Source of the DNA: Spirochaetaceae bacterium
Lineage (GTDB): Bacteria; Spirochaetota; Spirochaetia; Treponematales; Breznakiellaceae
Length of the DNA: 10,123 nt
Assembly: GCA_031256815.1 (NCBI GenBank)
Contig: JAIRPU010000132.1
Location: 1-10,123 of the forward strand
Reading direction: 5' to 3'
In this document: piece by piece, positions 1-6,276 of the stretch
Layout of the letters: each line of letters starts with the position of its first letter
Position numbering within the stretch: position 1 is the first letter of the stretch
The notes under the pieces: generated by a model
What the model was told of the DNA's origin: nothing
The model's database searches: none
The model's input: the letters and a program-made list of their open reading frames with translations, nothing else
Made by a program: the position numbers and the translations under genes

Positions 1-10
1 AATAAATCAC

Positions 11-67
11 TTGCGGAATACCGCAAAAATCATGTAAAATCAACTAATATCTTGCGGATATTATTCC
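11..67 (+). promoter_or_regulatory. Competing inverted repeats in the yedF leader
   Basis: TTGCGG at 11-16 pairs with CCGCAA at 21-26 around a 4-nt loop (AATA). A second TTGCGG at 52-57 could pair with the same CCGCAA instead, and GGAATA at 15-20 is complementary to TATTCC at 62-67. The structures exclude each other, as expected for an RNA switch. The stems are only 6 bp and no T-tract follows, so this is not a clear terminator or a known riboswitch class. It could also be a pair of protein-binding repeats, since the TTGCGG copies start 41 bp apart. Confidence 0.25.
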
Positions 68-73
68 ATAAAC

Positions 74-80
74 AGAGGAG
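74..80 (+). promoter_or_regulatory. Ribosome binding site of yedF
   Basis: AGAGGAG lies 6 nt before the ATG at 87. It is one of the few strong Shine-Dalgarno sequences in the window and fixes the yedF start. Confidence 0.85.
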
Positions 81-86
81 TTATAA

Positions 87-716
87 ATGAAAACATTGGA
101 TATGCGCGGTAATCCATGCCCAATTCCCGTGGTAAACGCAAAAAAAGCGCTTGCCGAAAATGACGCTGCCGGAGTCGAAGTTCTGGTTGACAATATAGTC
201 GCGGTACAAAACCTGGAAAAAATGGCAAAAGGAACAGGCTGCGCTTTTTCTTACGAAGAAACAGGGGCTTCGGAATACAAGGTAACCATAATAAAAGGCG
301 GAAATTCAGCTCAATTTTTTAAAGAACCGGCAGGCAATTCAGCCGTAAACACAGCGGCAAACGCCGCTTCGGAATCCGCGCGCGGGCCGGTAGTACTACT
401 AACGTCCAGCAGCATGGGGACAGGCGCGGACGAACTGGGCCGGCTTCTTATTAAAGGCTTTATATTTTCGCTTACACAGCTTAATCCATTGCCGGAAGCG
501 GTAATCTTTTTAAACGGCGGCGCTCATCTAACAACAGAAGGGGCAAACACCGTTCCAGACCTAAAAACGCTGGAAGAAAAAGGCACAAATATCTGCACTT
601 GCGGCACCTGCGCCAACTATTACAAACTTGCAGATTCTCTTGCCGTAGGAAGCATAGTTGATATGATGTATATAACAAACCGGCTCTCAAAAGCGCAGCT
701 TGTTATAACAATATGA
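87..716 (+). CDS. yedF: Selenium metabolism protein YedF (TusA-like + DsrE-like)
   Basis: This 209-residue protein has the two-part YedF architecture. A TusA/SirA-like N-terminal domain (about residues 1-70) carries the CPxP motif (CPIP, Cys11), which in TusA proteins handles persulfide sulfur. A variable linker (about 75-98) leads to a DsrE-like domain (about 100-209) with the family patterns SSSMGTGADELG and CGTC (Cys172, Cys175) and the terminal VITI. YedF genes are known to associate with selenium-using genes such as selD. A role in delivering reactive selenium or sulfur is inferred from the family; the exact reaction is not established. It probably acts in the cytosol, as there is no signal peptide. 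The start is supported by AGAGGAG 6 nt upstream. No selD, selA or selenoprotein gene is visible here, so the selenium context must lie to the left, if present. The downstream capA starts 26 nt later and may be co-transcribed. Confidence 0.9.
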   Translation: MKTLDMRGNPCPIPVVNAKKALAENDAAGVEVLVDNIVAVQNLEKMAKGTGCAFSYEETGASEYKVTIIKGGNSAQFFKEPAGNSAVNTAANAASESARGPVVLLTSSSMGTGADELGRLLIKGFIFSLTQLNPLPEAVIFLNGGAHLTTEGANTVPDLKTLEEKGTNICTCGTCANYYKLADSLAVGSIVDMMYITNRLSKAQLVITI

Positions 717-742
717 TTAAAGCGTCTTAATTTTTGTTATCC

Positions 743-1852
743 ATGCGGCAAAATAATTCGCAAAGTCGCCTTCGCATATTATGCGTTTTTTTTGTTTTTT
801 TATTATTTGACTGCGCCACAATAAAAAAATATGACCGGCGTACAATAAATATTATAGCGGTTGGAGATAATTTAATTCATAAAGCGCTAATTACTTATGC
901 TGAGAATGAAACCGGCGAATTCAATTTTAAACCATTTTACAGAGGCATACGCGATGTGGTAAGCGCCGCAGATATAGCGTTTATAAACCAGGAAACGCTT
1001 ATAGCGGGAGAAGCGTTTGGTTATTCAGGATACCCGCAGTTTAACGGGCCGGAACAAATTGGAGATGCGTTGATTTGGACAGGATTTAATGTTGTAAACC
1101 ATGCAAGCAACCACAGCATGGATAAGGGCGAAGCGGCGGTTTTTGCCGTAATGGATTACTGGAAAACAAAAAAAAATATTACCACGCTTGGAATTCACCG
1201 TTCTGAAGAAGAACGGAAAAAGCCACGCATAATTATATCGAAAGGAGTTAAAATAGGTTTTTTATCATATACCTACGGCTTAAATGGCATGAGCCTTCCT
1301 GACGACAAACCATGGCTTGTATCGTTAATAGACAAAAAAATTATGGCCAAAGAAATTGACGCGCTTCGCGCTAAATGCGATTTTTTAATAGTGTCCATGC
1401 ATTGGGGCAAAGAATATGAGCATACGCCAAACGCCACGCAGGAAGAACTCGCTGTTTTTTTGGCAGAGCGCGGCGTTGACCTTGTTATAGGACATCACCC
1501 CCATGTGTTACAGCCTGTCCGCTGGATAGAACGTAAAAACGGCAGCAGAATGTTATGCTATTTTTCGCTTGGCAACCTTATTTCGGCTCAAAACGAAACG
1601 CCGCGTATGCTTGGCGGAATGATGTCGGTAAAGCTGAACAAAACCAAAGAAGGCGCTGTTTATATAAAAAATTACGCGCTTATTCCGCTTGTAACGCATT
1701 ATGAACGTGATTCTTCCGGTTTTCGTGTTGAATTACTTGAAAACTACAGCAACCTTTCCGCAGAACGCCATGCGTTAAACCGCCAGAATACGCCGCTTAC
1801 GCCAGAATACTTTCATACTATCTTCAATTCAGTAGATTCGTTTTCTGACTAG
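743..1852 (+). CDS. CapA-family lipoprotein (metallophosphatase fold)
   Basis: From the ATG at 743 the product is 369 residues. An in-frame TTG at 734 is possible, but neither start has a Shine-Dalgarno sequence. The N-terminus has basic residues, a hydrophobic stretch (about 12-22) and Cys24 in LLFDC, which fits the relaxed lipobox of spirochaetes, so it is probably a lipoprotein. The CapA/PGA-cap domain (about 35-320) retains the metallophosphatase-type signature in order: GD at 41-42, NQE at 82-84, NHASNHSMD at 119-127, HWG at 220-222, GHHPHVLQP at 250-258 and SLGN at 275-278. The metal-binding and catalytic set therefore looks complete. In Bacillus, CapA belongs to poly-gamma-glutamate capsule synthesis, but most family members occur without capB/capC and their substrate is unknown, as here. 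It converges with the LysM/M23 gene, with 10 bp between the stop codons. Confidence 0.85.
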   Translation: MRQNNSQSRLRILCVFFVFLLFDCATIKKYDRRTINIIAVGDNLIHKALITYAENETGEFNFKPFYRGIRDVVSAADIAFINQETLIAGEAFGYSGYPQFNGPEQIGDALIWTGFNVVNHASNHSMDKGEAAVFAVMDYWKTKKNITTLGIHRSEEERKKPRIIISKGVKIGFLSYTYGLNGMSLPDDKPWLVSLIDKKIMAKEIDALRAKCDFLIVSMHWGKEYEHTPNATQEELAVFLAERGVDLVIGHHPHVLQPVRWIERKNGSRMLCYFSLGNLISAQNETPRMLGGMMSVKLNKTKEGAVYIKNYALIPLVTHYERDSSGFRVELLENYSNLSAERHALNRQNTPLTPEYFHTIFNSVDSFSD

Positions 1853-1862
1853 CGGCGCATAT

Positions 1863-2843
1863 TTAGTTTATTAAAACAAGCGGATTTACAGTACGGCCAT
1901 TTTTATAAACCGTAAAGTGCAGATGCGAACCTGTACTCAGCCCTGTATTTCCAACATAGCCTATTATCTCGCCTGTTCTAACATAAACGCCGTTTCTTAC
2001 CCGTATCGAACTCATGTGTCCGTATAAAGTGCGGTAATTTGAATGATGCGCTATAACAACATAATTTCCAAATACATTGTTATATCCTGCCGAGGTTACA
2101 CGGCCGCTCATTGCCGCCTTTATTGGCGTACCTGTTACACCGCTTAAATCGATTCCGGTATGGAATGTACGCGCGCCGCTAAAAGGACTTATCCTGTAAC
2201 CATAACGCGATGTAATTCTGCCGCGTACAGGCCAAATAAATAAATCTCCGTTAATTTCCTGTAATTGAGCATAATCCAGTTTTGCGCCCGGTATAAAAAG
2301 TTTTGTATTTGAATTTACTTTTTCGCCAAAAAGTTCATTTGCGGTAATAAGCGGCTCCGGTTCAACAGAGTATTTCTGCGCTATTGAAGCAATAGATTCG
2401 CCGGAAGAAACACTATGCATAATTCCATCCTGATTCGGAATCTTTAAAACTTCATTTGGATAAATTGCGCGTGAATTTTTTATGCCGTTTACAGAAACAA
2501 TAGTGCCTTGATTAAGCCCGAAACTTTCGGCAAGCGCGCCTATCATATCTCCTTTTTGAATTTTATGAGCCGAAAACAAAAGAAGCTGCGGCGCTGAATA
2601 TTCTTCCGGCACAGGAATAACAACCTCCTGCTCGCTTTCGTCAGACGCTACAGAAATCTCTTCCAGCTCGGCTGCAGGATATGCCTGACCGCCAATACCA
2701 TCAGCATTAGAACTTTTTGCAAATATGTAATTCGAAAAAGCCACAACAGGCTTCAGCGCCGCGTGCGGAAAATACACGATTGCGGCACAGCAAAGCGCCA
2801 TTCTTAAAAAATTTTCAATTTTATAATTCACCATCAACTCCAT
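1863..2843 (-). CDS. LysM-domain M23 family metallopeptidase
   Basis: This 326-residue protein is a peptidoglycan hydrolase acting outside the cytoplasmic membrane. A hydrophobic N-terminal segment (about residues 12-30) is a signal or membrane anchor. An acidic linker (about 58-82) precedes two LysM peptidoglycan-binding repeats (about 92-137 and 142-187), then the LytM/M23 domain (about 205-322). The zinc site looks complete: His228 and Asp232 in HTGID, His276 in YGHMS, and His307/His309 in SHLHF. It is therefore likely an active endopeptidase cutting peptide cross-links, not a degenerate NlpD/EnvC-type activator. It is the last gene of the minus-strand run, starting 10 nt after the MBL gene stop. 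A second in-frame ATG at 2834 has GGAG only 3 nt upstream and is an alternative start. The terminal AxxGxxVNP-like end is typical of M23 proteins. Confidence 0.92.
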   Translation of the reverse strand: MELMVNYKIENFLRMALCCAAIVYFPHAALKPVVAFSNYIFAKSSNADGIGGQAYPAAELEEISVASDESEQEVVIPVPEEYSAPQLLLFSAHKIQKGDMIGALAESFGLNQGTIVSVNGIKNSRAIYPNEVLKIPNQDGIMHSVSSGESIASIAQKYSVEPEPLITANELFGEKVNSNTKLFIPGAKLDYAQLQEINGDLFIWPVRGRITSRYGYRISPFSGARTFHTGIDLSGVTGTPIKAAMSGRVTSAGYNNVFGNYVVIAHHSNYRTLYGHMSSIRVRNGVYVRTGEIIGYVGNTGLSTGSHLHFTVYKNGRTVNPLVLIN

Positions 2844-2853
2844 TTACAGGCTA

Positions 2854-3771
2854 TTATGCGACTATAGTCATCCCTTCCCTGCCAGCTATTATTTCTAAAT
2901 CATCTCTCGCATTAAGAACAGTTTTACATTCTGTTTCAATGCGCGCAAGCTCCTCATCACTTCTTGACGGGTCATGATGAAAGAGTACAAGTTTTTCAAC
3001 ATTGGCTTCGTTTGCCGCCTTAACAGCATTTGTAAAAGTAGAATGTCCCCAGTGCTGCTTTCCGGCATTGTACTCATCCTGAGTATAAGCGCTGTCGTAT
3101 ATAAGAATGTTTGTATCTTTATAAAAAGAGATAAGTTTTTTATTCTCTTCGCGCACGGCAATTTCGCCTGAACGCCGCGCATCTTCAAAAAAGAAGTCAT
3201 CGTTGTTTTCTGTATTAAAAATATTCCAGTATACTTCGTTATCAAACGCTGTTGTTATAGATTTACCCTGATACATAAAACGGTAACCCAAACACACAAC
3301 AGGATGATTTAAATATTTTGAACATACGCTAAGCCCTCCGCCCAAATCTATAACAGCCTCCCCTATGCTGTAAAACATGATTTCAGCTGTAAGCTCGCGC
3401 AGTCTGACAGGCCAAAGATTATAAGACATCTGGTCGCTTATTATTTTTTGAATACTTACATTATTTGGAAGCACCGGGCCATACATCCTTATTTTTGTTT
3501 TATCAATAAAAAAAGGAGTAAACATCTGGAAGCCAATTAAATGGTCAATATGAGTGTGGGTTATAAAAACATCCGCTTCTATGGGGCCTTTTTTTAAGCC
3601 GTTTGAAACAAGATGAGCGCCAAGCCTGAAAATACCGGTTCCCATATCAACAATAATAAGCCTTTCGTCCGCGCAAATTTCAAGGCAGGCTGTATTGCCG
3701 CCAAAACGCAGCGTAGAACTGCCCGGGCAGGCTATAGAACCACGTACTCCCCAAAAACGAACAGAAAGCAT
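2854..3771 (-). CDS. MBL-fold metallo-hydrolase (PhnP / cyclic phosphodiesterase-like)
   Basis: This 305-residue cytosolic protein opens with the hallmark WGVRGSIACPG at 7-17 and FGGNTACLE at 23-31, typical of COG1235-type MBL proteins related to PhnP and class III cyclic-nucleotide phosphodiesterases. The two-metal motif is present as THTHIDH at 71-77. Other expected ligands are His156 in NHPVVCLGYR, Asp226 in LIYDSAYT and His265/His266 in LFHHDPSR, with a further His243 in GHST. It is likely an active metal-dependent phosphodiesterase or related hydrolase; the substrate cannot be read from the sequence. Its ATG overlaps the stop of the HDOD gene by 1 nt (TAATG), which implies translational coupling. 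In spirochaetes related domains occur with signalling proteins, so a link to the HDOD partner is plausible but inferred. Confidence 0.85.
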   Translation of the reverse strand: MLSVRFWGVRGSIACPGSSTLRFGGNTACLEICADERLIIVDMGTGIFRLGAHLVSNGLKKGPIEADVFITHTHIDHLIGFQMFTPFFIDKTKIRMYGPVLPNNVSIQKIISDQMSYNLWPVRLRELTAEIMFYSIGEAVIDLGGGLSVCSKYLNHPVVCLGYRFMYQGKSITTAFDNEVYWNIFNTENNDDFFFEDARRSGEIAVREENKKLISFYKDTNILIYDSAYTQDEYNAGKQHWGHSTFTNAVKAANEANVEKLVLFHHDPSRSDEELARIETECKTVLNARDDLEIIAGREGMTIVA

Positions 3772-4571
3772 TAAACCGCCCCCGATTTTATAAACGTCGA
3801 AACACGTTTTAATTCATTTGGAACAAGGTTTTCAAGCTGATTGAAAATTGCCTGATTAAGCTCCAGCTTATTAATAAGAGCGTTTTCAAACTTTGGCTCA
3901 CAGCTATCCATTTTCAATTCCAGCTTCCTCTTTACCCAGCAATCCGCAAGCGCCACAGTCCTGACAATTTCTGCGTCTTTTCCAGAAAACTTCAGCGCAT
4001 CGTGATGAAATGCTATAACATTTTGCAGCCCGCTGTAAAGAGACATTTGTTTTAGCGCCACCTGCCCTACTTCGCTATGACCGGCTTCTTCAATAAAAAA
4101 AAATTTTCCAATATCGTGCAAAAATCCGGCTGAATAATAATATTCAAACTGAAGCGCATCTACTCCGCGCAAACCTGCTATAAAGCGCGATGTAATCCCA
4201 ACAGCAACAGAATGTAAAAATAATTTATTATTTGCTTCTATAAAGTTTTTGGAAATTGTTTTTCCTAAAATCCCTTCGTGTGTCGTCTGCGCAAAAGGAA
4301 CAATATAATTTTTTACAGTATTTATGTTAAGCATTATGATTATTTCGGCGATACTATAGAAGCGCTCATTTAATTTTGGAAAATAGCTGTTAAAAAGTGC
4401 CTGCGTATGGCAAAAAATAAACGGGTCAAGGCAAATTAGCTTGTATAAACTTCCCGCCTGCACATTGTACGATTGACAGATGCGGTATATATGATCAGCT
4501 GTTTGCGGCAATGCAGGCATTGTTTTTACACGATTTTGTATTTGAGTCTCAATCGCCCGGTTTATACTCAT
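3771..4571 (-). CDS. HDOD domain protein
   Basis: This 266-residue protein is almost entirely one HDOD domain. Recognisable features are MPALPQTADHIYRIC at 18-32, a helical middle with the IAEIIIMLNINTVKNYI block at 74-90, His120, and LHDIGKFFF at 151-159. These are followed by GHSEVGQ at 164-170, FHHD at 188-191 and the VALAD stretch at 206-210. The HD pair and further histidines are kept, which is not true of all HDOD proteins, but the GYP signature of c-di-GMP phosphodiesterases is absent. HDOD proteins act as regulatory adaptors in stress and signal transduction, and few have a shown enzymatic activity. The start at 4571 has AGGA 7 nt upstream. It overlaps the LamG/FN3 gene stop by 4 nt (ATGA) and the MBL gene start by 1 nt. 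Confidence 0.9.
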   Translation of the reverse strand: MSINRAIETQIQNRVKTMPALPQTADHIYRICQSYNVQAGSLYKLICLDPFIFCHTQALFNSYFPKLNERFYSIAEIIIMLNINTVKNYIVPFAQTTHEGILGKTISKNFIEANNKLFLHSVAVGITSRFIAGLRGVDALQFEYYYSAGFLHDIGKFFFIEEAGHSEVGQVALKQMSLYSGLQNVIAFHHDALKFSGKDAEIVRTVALADCWVKRKLELKMDSCEPKFENALINKLELNQAIFNQLENLVPNELKRVSTFIKSGAV

Positions 4572-6169
4572 TCAAGCATCCTGAGTGGTCTTGCGGAAAC
4601 TTCACGGCTAAACTCTCCCGGGTTTTTTGGACCTGAATCATCATAAGCCGCTACTGCAAAGTAATATAAAACTCCATTTTTAAGACTGTCGAGCTTTACA
4701 CTGGACTGTTTGCCAACATCAACAGGCGATTCACCGCGCCCTGCGCCTGTTCCAAAATATTCTCCCGGCCGTACGCCGTAATAAACAATATAACCGGCAG
4801 CACCGGAATCTTCTTCCTTCCAGCTAAGTTCCACAGAGCCGTCCCGCGCCAGGGCGCTAAGACGCACAGGCGGTTTTGGCGGTTTTTTTACAAGAAATTC
4901 AACGTTAAACGATTCAATATAAGGCGCGCTTTCCAGGTCGCCGGAAGGATAAAAATCGGCCCGGATTTGAGCAAAGCGCCCTTTTAACCCATGTAATTCT
5001 GCTCCGCTTTTAAAAGGCGCCCATTCTGACTTTGAAAGGGAATAACTGGTTTCCGCCGTGCGTACAAAAAATTGAAGCTGCGCCCCATCCTGAAACAGAA
5101 AAGCGCCTCCGCGAGTATAGTTGTTTTCCAGATTTTTACCTGAAATTCGCAGCACTCCGCCGGTAACATCAATCTTACGAAGCTCGCCGCCGGAAGCGCC
5201 AAGCTCAAAGGGACTGGTCTCTATTTTACCGCCTTTTGCCGCATAACGGTTCGCCACTGAAGACGTTTCAAAAGCGCCGGATACCTTTAATTCATCCACA
5301 AAGCCATTAAACTGCCTTCCAATGGCAAAACGGCCTCTTTCTCCTATAACAGGAGTCAAAACTTCACCTCTTTCCATTCCGGAACTTGTGGCGTATGTAA
5401 CCGCTTCGATATTTCCATCTACAAGATATTCAAGCAGACCGGTGCCTGCCTCGAATCTGATAAGATGATGACTCCAGCGCGAAGGCGTCAGTGCAGTCAT
5501 CGAAGAGAGTGTAATATTTTTTGAAGAAACTTCGCTATCAGTTGAACAGAAAAAGTTCTCAAACTGCCAATGGATCCTGTTCTTTGCTACTACAGCCCTT
5601 ATGTATTGAAGTTTATTGGCGTTCATGCCCTCAGAGCGGCCTGCCGTAGCCGTCCAATCAAAAATTTCTTCACCGGATTCCATATTGGCCGGATATAAAA
5701 AAAACTCAATGCTAAAATCCGATAAATTCCGTCCGGCATAAAAAAGAGCGTTTGGATTTTTGGCCTTAAAAGTTAGAGGTTCGTTACCCGCAGAACGCCA
5801 CGAAACAGAATGTGCCCCGGAAAAAAGCGCTGCCCCCGCCCCTTTTCGCGCCCAACGGCGTTCAACATTCTGCAGGCTTTCTCCAATCAAAAGTGAATAG
5901 TTTCCAGCGCTGTCGCGAAACCGGACAGGCTCTCCTTCATCAAAAGAAAGATAAAGGTCAAGGTTTTTTTCCATAGCGCCGCCGGCGCTGCCGCTTGAAA
6001 CCAGGGAAAGTACAGAATTTGGTCGAATACCTTTAAGTTCAATTACATCAACCGCCCGTTCGAGCTTCCAGGCGGAAGCTCCGCTTATGTTAAGCGTCTT
6101 TTCGCCAACGCCAAAAAGGGCAATCGAAACATTTGTTAAAAGTACCGCTAAAGCCGTAAAATTTTTCAT
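4568..6169 (-). CDS. Exported protein with LamG-like and fibronectin type III domains
   Basis: From the ATG at 6169 the product is 533 residues; an in-frame TTG at 6187 would add six residues but looks less likely. The first 22 or so residues (MKNFTALAVLLTNVSIALFG) are a signal peptide or anchor. A beta-rich N-terminal region (about 28-115) precedes a concanavalin/LamG-like domain (about 120-300) that ends in the typical FAIGRQFNGFVDELKVSG. A further beta-rich segment (about 325-428) leads to a proline-rich hinge (KKPPKPP) and one fibronectin type III domain (about 432-530). These domains bind sugars or proteins and serve as structural modules. No catalytic motif is visible, so an envelope or surface role is inferred and the ligand is unknown. 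The start has no good Shine-Dalgarno sequence and lies 5 nt after the stop of a 24-codon ORF that does, suggesting coupling. It is first in the run with the HDOD, MBL and M23 genes. Confidence 0.8.
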   Translation of the reverse strand: MKNFTALAVLLTNVSIALFGVGEKTLNISGASAWKLERAVDVIELKGIRPNSVLSLVSSGSAGGAMEKNLDLYLSFDEGEPVRFRDSAGNYSLLIGESLQNVERRWARKGAGAALFSGAHSVSWRSAGNEPLTFKAKNPNALFYAGRNLSDFSIEFFLYPANMESGEEIFDWTATAGRSEGMNANKLQYIRAVVAKNRIHWQFENFFCSTDSEVSSKNITLSSMTALTPSRWSHHLIRFEAGTGLLEYLVDGNIEAVTYATSSGMERGEVLTPVIGERGRFAIGRQFNGFVDELKVSGAFETSSVANRYAAKGGKIETSPFELGASGGELRKIDVTGGVLRISGKNLENNYTRGGAFLFQDGAQLQFFVRTAETSYSLSKSEWAPFKSGAELHGLKGRFAQIRADFYPSGDLESAPYIESFNVEFLVKKPPKPPVRLSALARDGSVELSWKEEDSGAAGYIVYYGVRPGEYFGTGAGRGESPVDVGKQSSVKLDSLKNGVLYYFAVAAYDDSGPKNPGEFSREVSARPLRMLE

Positions 6170-6174
6170 TTTTC

Positions 6175-6249
6175 TTATTTTCGGCAAAAAACAGTGTTTT
6201 TTTTATAGTAAAAATTTATTTTATCAAAATAAGCCGCGCAGCGTTCCAT
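6175..6249 (-). CDS. Candidate 24-codon leader ORF or small protein
   Basis: An ATG at 6249 opens 24 codons ending in TAA at 6175-6177. It has the best Shine-Dalgarno sequence in the window (AAGGAGG, 4 nt before the ATG). The peptide begins MERCAAYFDKINFYYKKN and ends in CRK. It is polar and basic with two cysteines and four aromatic residues near the middle, and has no membrane segment or recognisable family. It begins 27 nt after the polA stop and ends 5 nt before the LamG/FN3 ATG, in a different frame. Translation of this ORF could deliver ribosomes to the next start, which lacks its own site. Alternatively it is a genuine small protein, or the remnant of a longer N-terminus after an indel in the nearby A8 or T6 run. 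Confidence 0.45.
   Translation of the reverse strand: MERCAAYFDKINFYYKKNTVFCRK
6186..6202. promoter_or_regulatory. 17-bp perfect palindrome, operator-like
   Basis: AAAAAACA and TGTTTTTT flank a single central base, an exact inverted repeat. It lies 17-33 bp before the LamG/FN3 ATG. The arms are almost all A/T, so it could be a weak bidirectional hairpin, but the ACA-n-TGT core resembles a repressor operator. Its minus-strand word AAAAACACTGT recurs in the polA promoter at 9138-9148. Confidence 0.35.
6202..6229 (-). promoter_or_regulatory. Weak candidate promoter for the LamG/FN3 operon
   Basis: On the minus strand TTTTGA (6224-6229) and TATAAA (6202-6207) are 16 bp apart, placing a transcript start near 6195, inside the palindrome at 6186-6202 and about 26 nt before the LamG/FN3 ATG. 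A transcript from here would skip the small ORF. The region is very AT-rich, so such matches are easy to find by chance. Confidence 0.25.
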
Positions 6250-6253
6250 ATCG

Positions 6254-6260
6254 CCTCCTT
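6254..6260 (-). promoter_or_regulatory. Consensus Shine-Dalgarno between polA and the small ORF
   Basis: On the minus strand the sequence reads AAAAGGAGGCGATATG, a near-full anti-16S match 4 nt before the ATG at 6249. No other annotated gene uses it, which makes the small ORF at 6175-6249 the natural client. Confidence 0.6.
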
Positions 6261-6276
6261 TTAAATTCCGGTATTT

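Larger units (their letters stand above)
1..86 (+). other. yedF leader, possibly the 3' end of an upstream gene
   Basis: This is the short stretch before yedF. Plus frame 1 is open from the window edge to a TGA at 88-90, which overlaps the yedF ATG in an ATGA arrangement. A second frame is open from position 2 to a TAA at 35-37. Either could be the tail of an upstream gene, but too few codons are visible to recognise a protein. The region also carries inverted repeats, listed separately. No convincing -35/-10 pair is visible: TAATAT at 45-50 and TATTAT at 59-64 are -10-like but have no good -35 partner. Confidence 0.3.

Noticed and set aside
11..26. Hairpin TTGCGG-AATA-CCGCAA as a rho-independent terminator
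   Set aside because: The stem is only 6 bp and no T-tract follows on the plus strand; on the minus strand the following bases are only loosely T-rich.
88..90. In-frame UGA near yedF as a selenocysteine codon of an upstream selenoprotein
   Set aside because: The yedF context made this tempting, but frame 1 downstream of the TGA shows no coding continuity and no SECIS-like hairpin is visible.
734..742. TTG start for the CapA-family gene
   Set aside because: It adds three residues with no ribosome binding site; the ATG at 743 gives a normal lipoprotein signal peptide.
1841..1875. Bidirectional terminator between the convergent capA and LysM/M23 genes
   Set aside because: Only a 4-bp GTTT/AAAC pairing is visible, with no GC-rich stem. 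The transcripts must end by other means or overlap.
6170..6187. TTG start for the LamG/FN3 gene
   Set aside because: It adds six residues before a good signal peptide and has no Shine-Dalgarno sequence; the ATG at 6169 is preferred.
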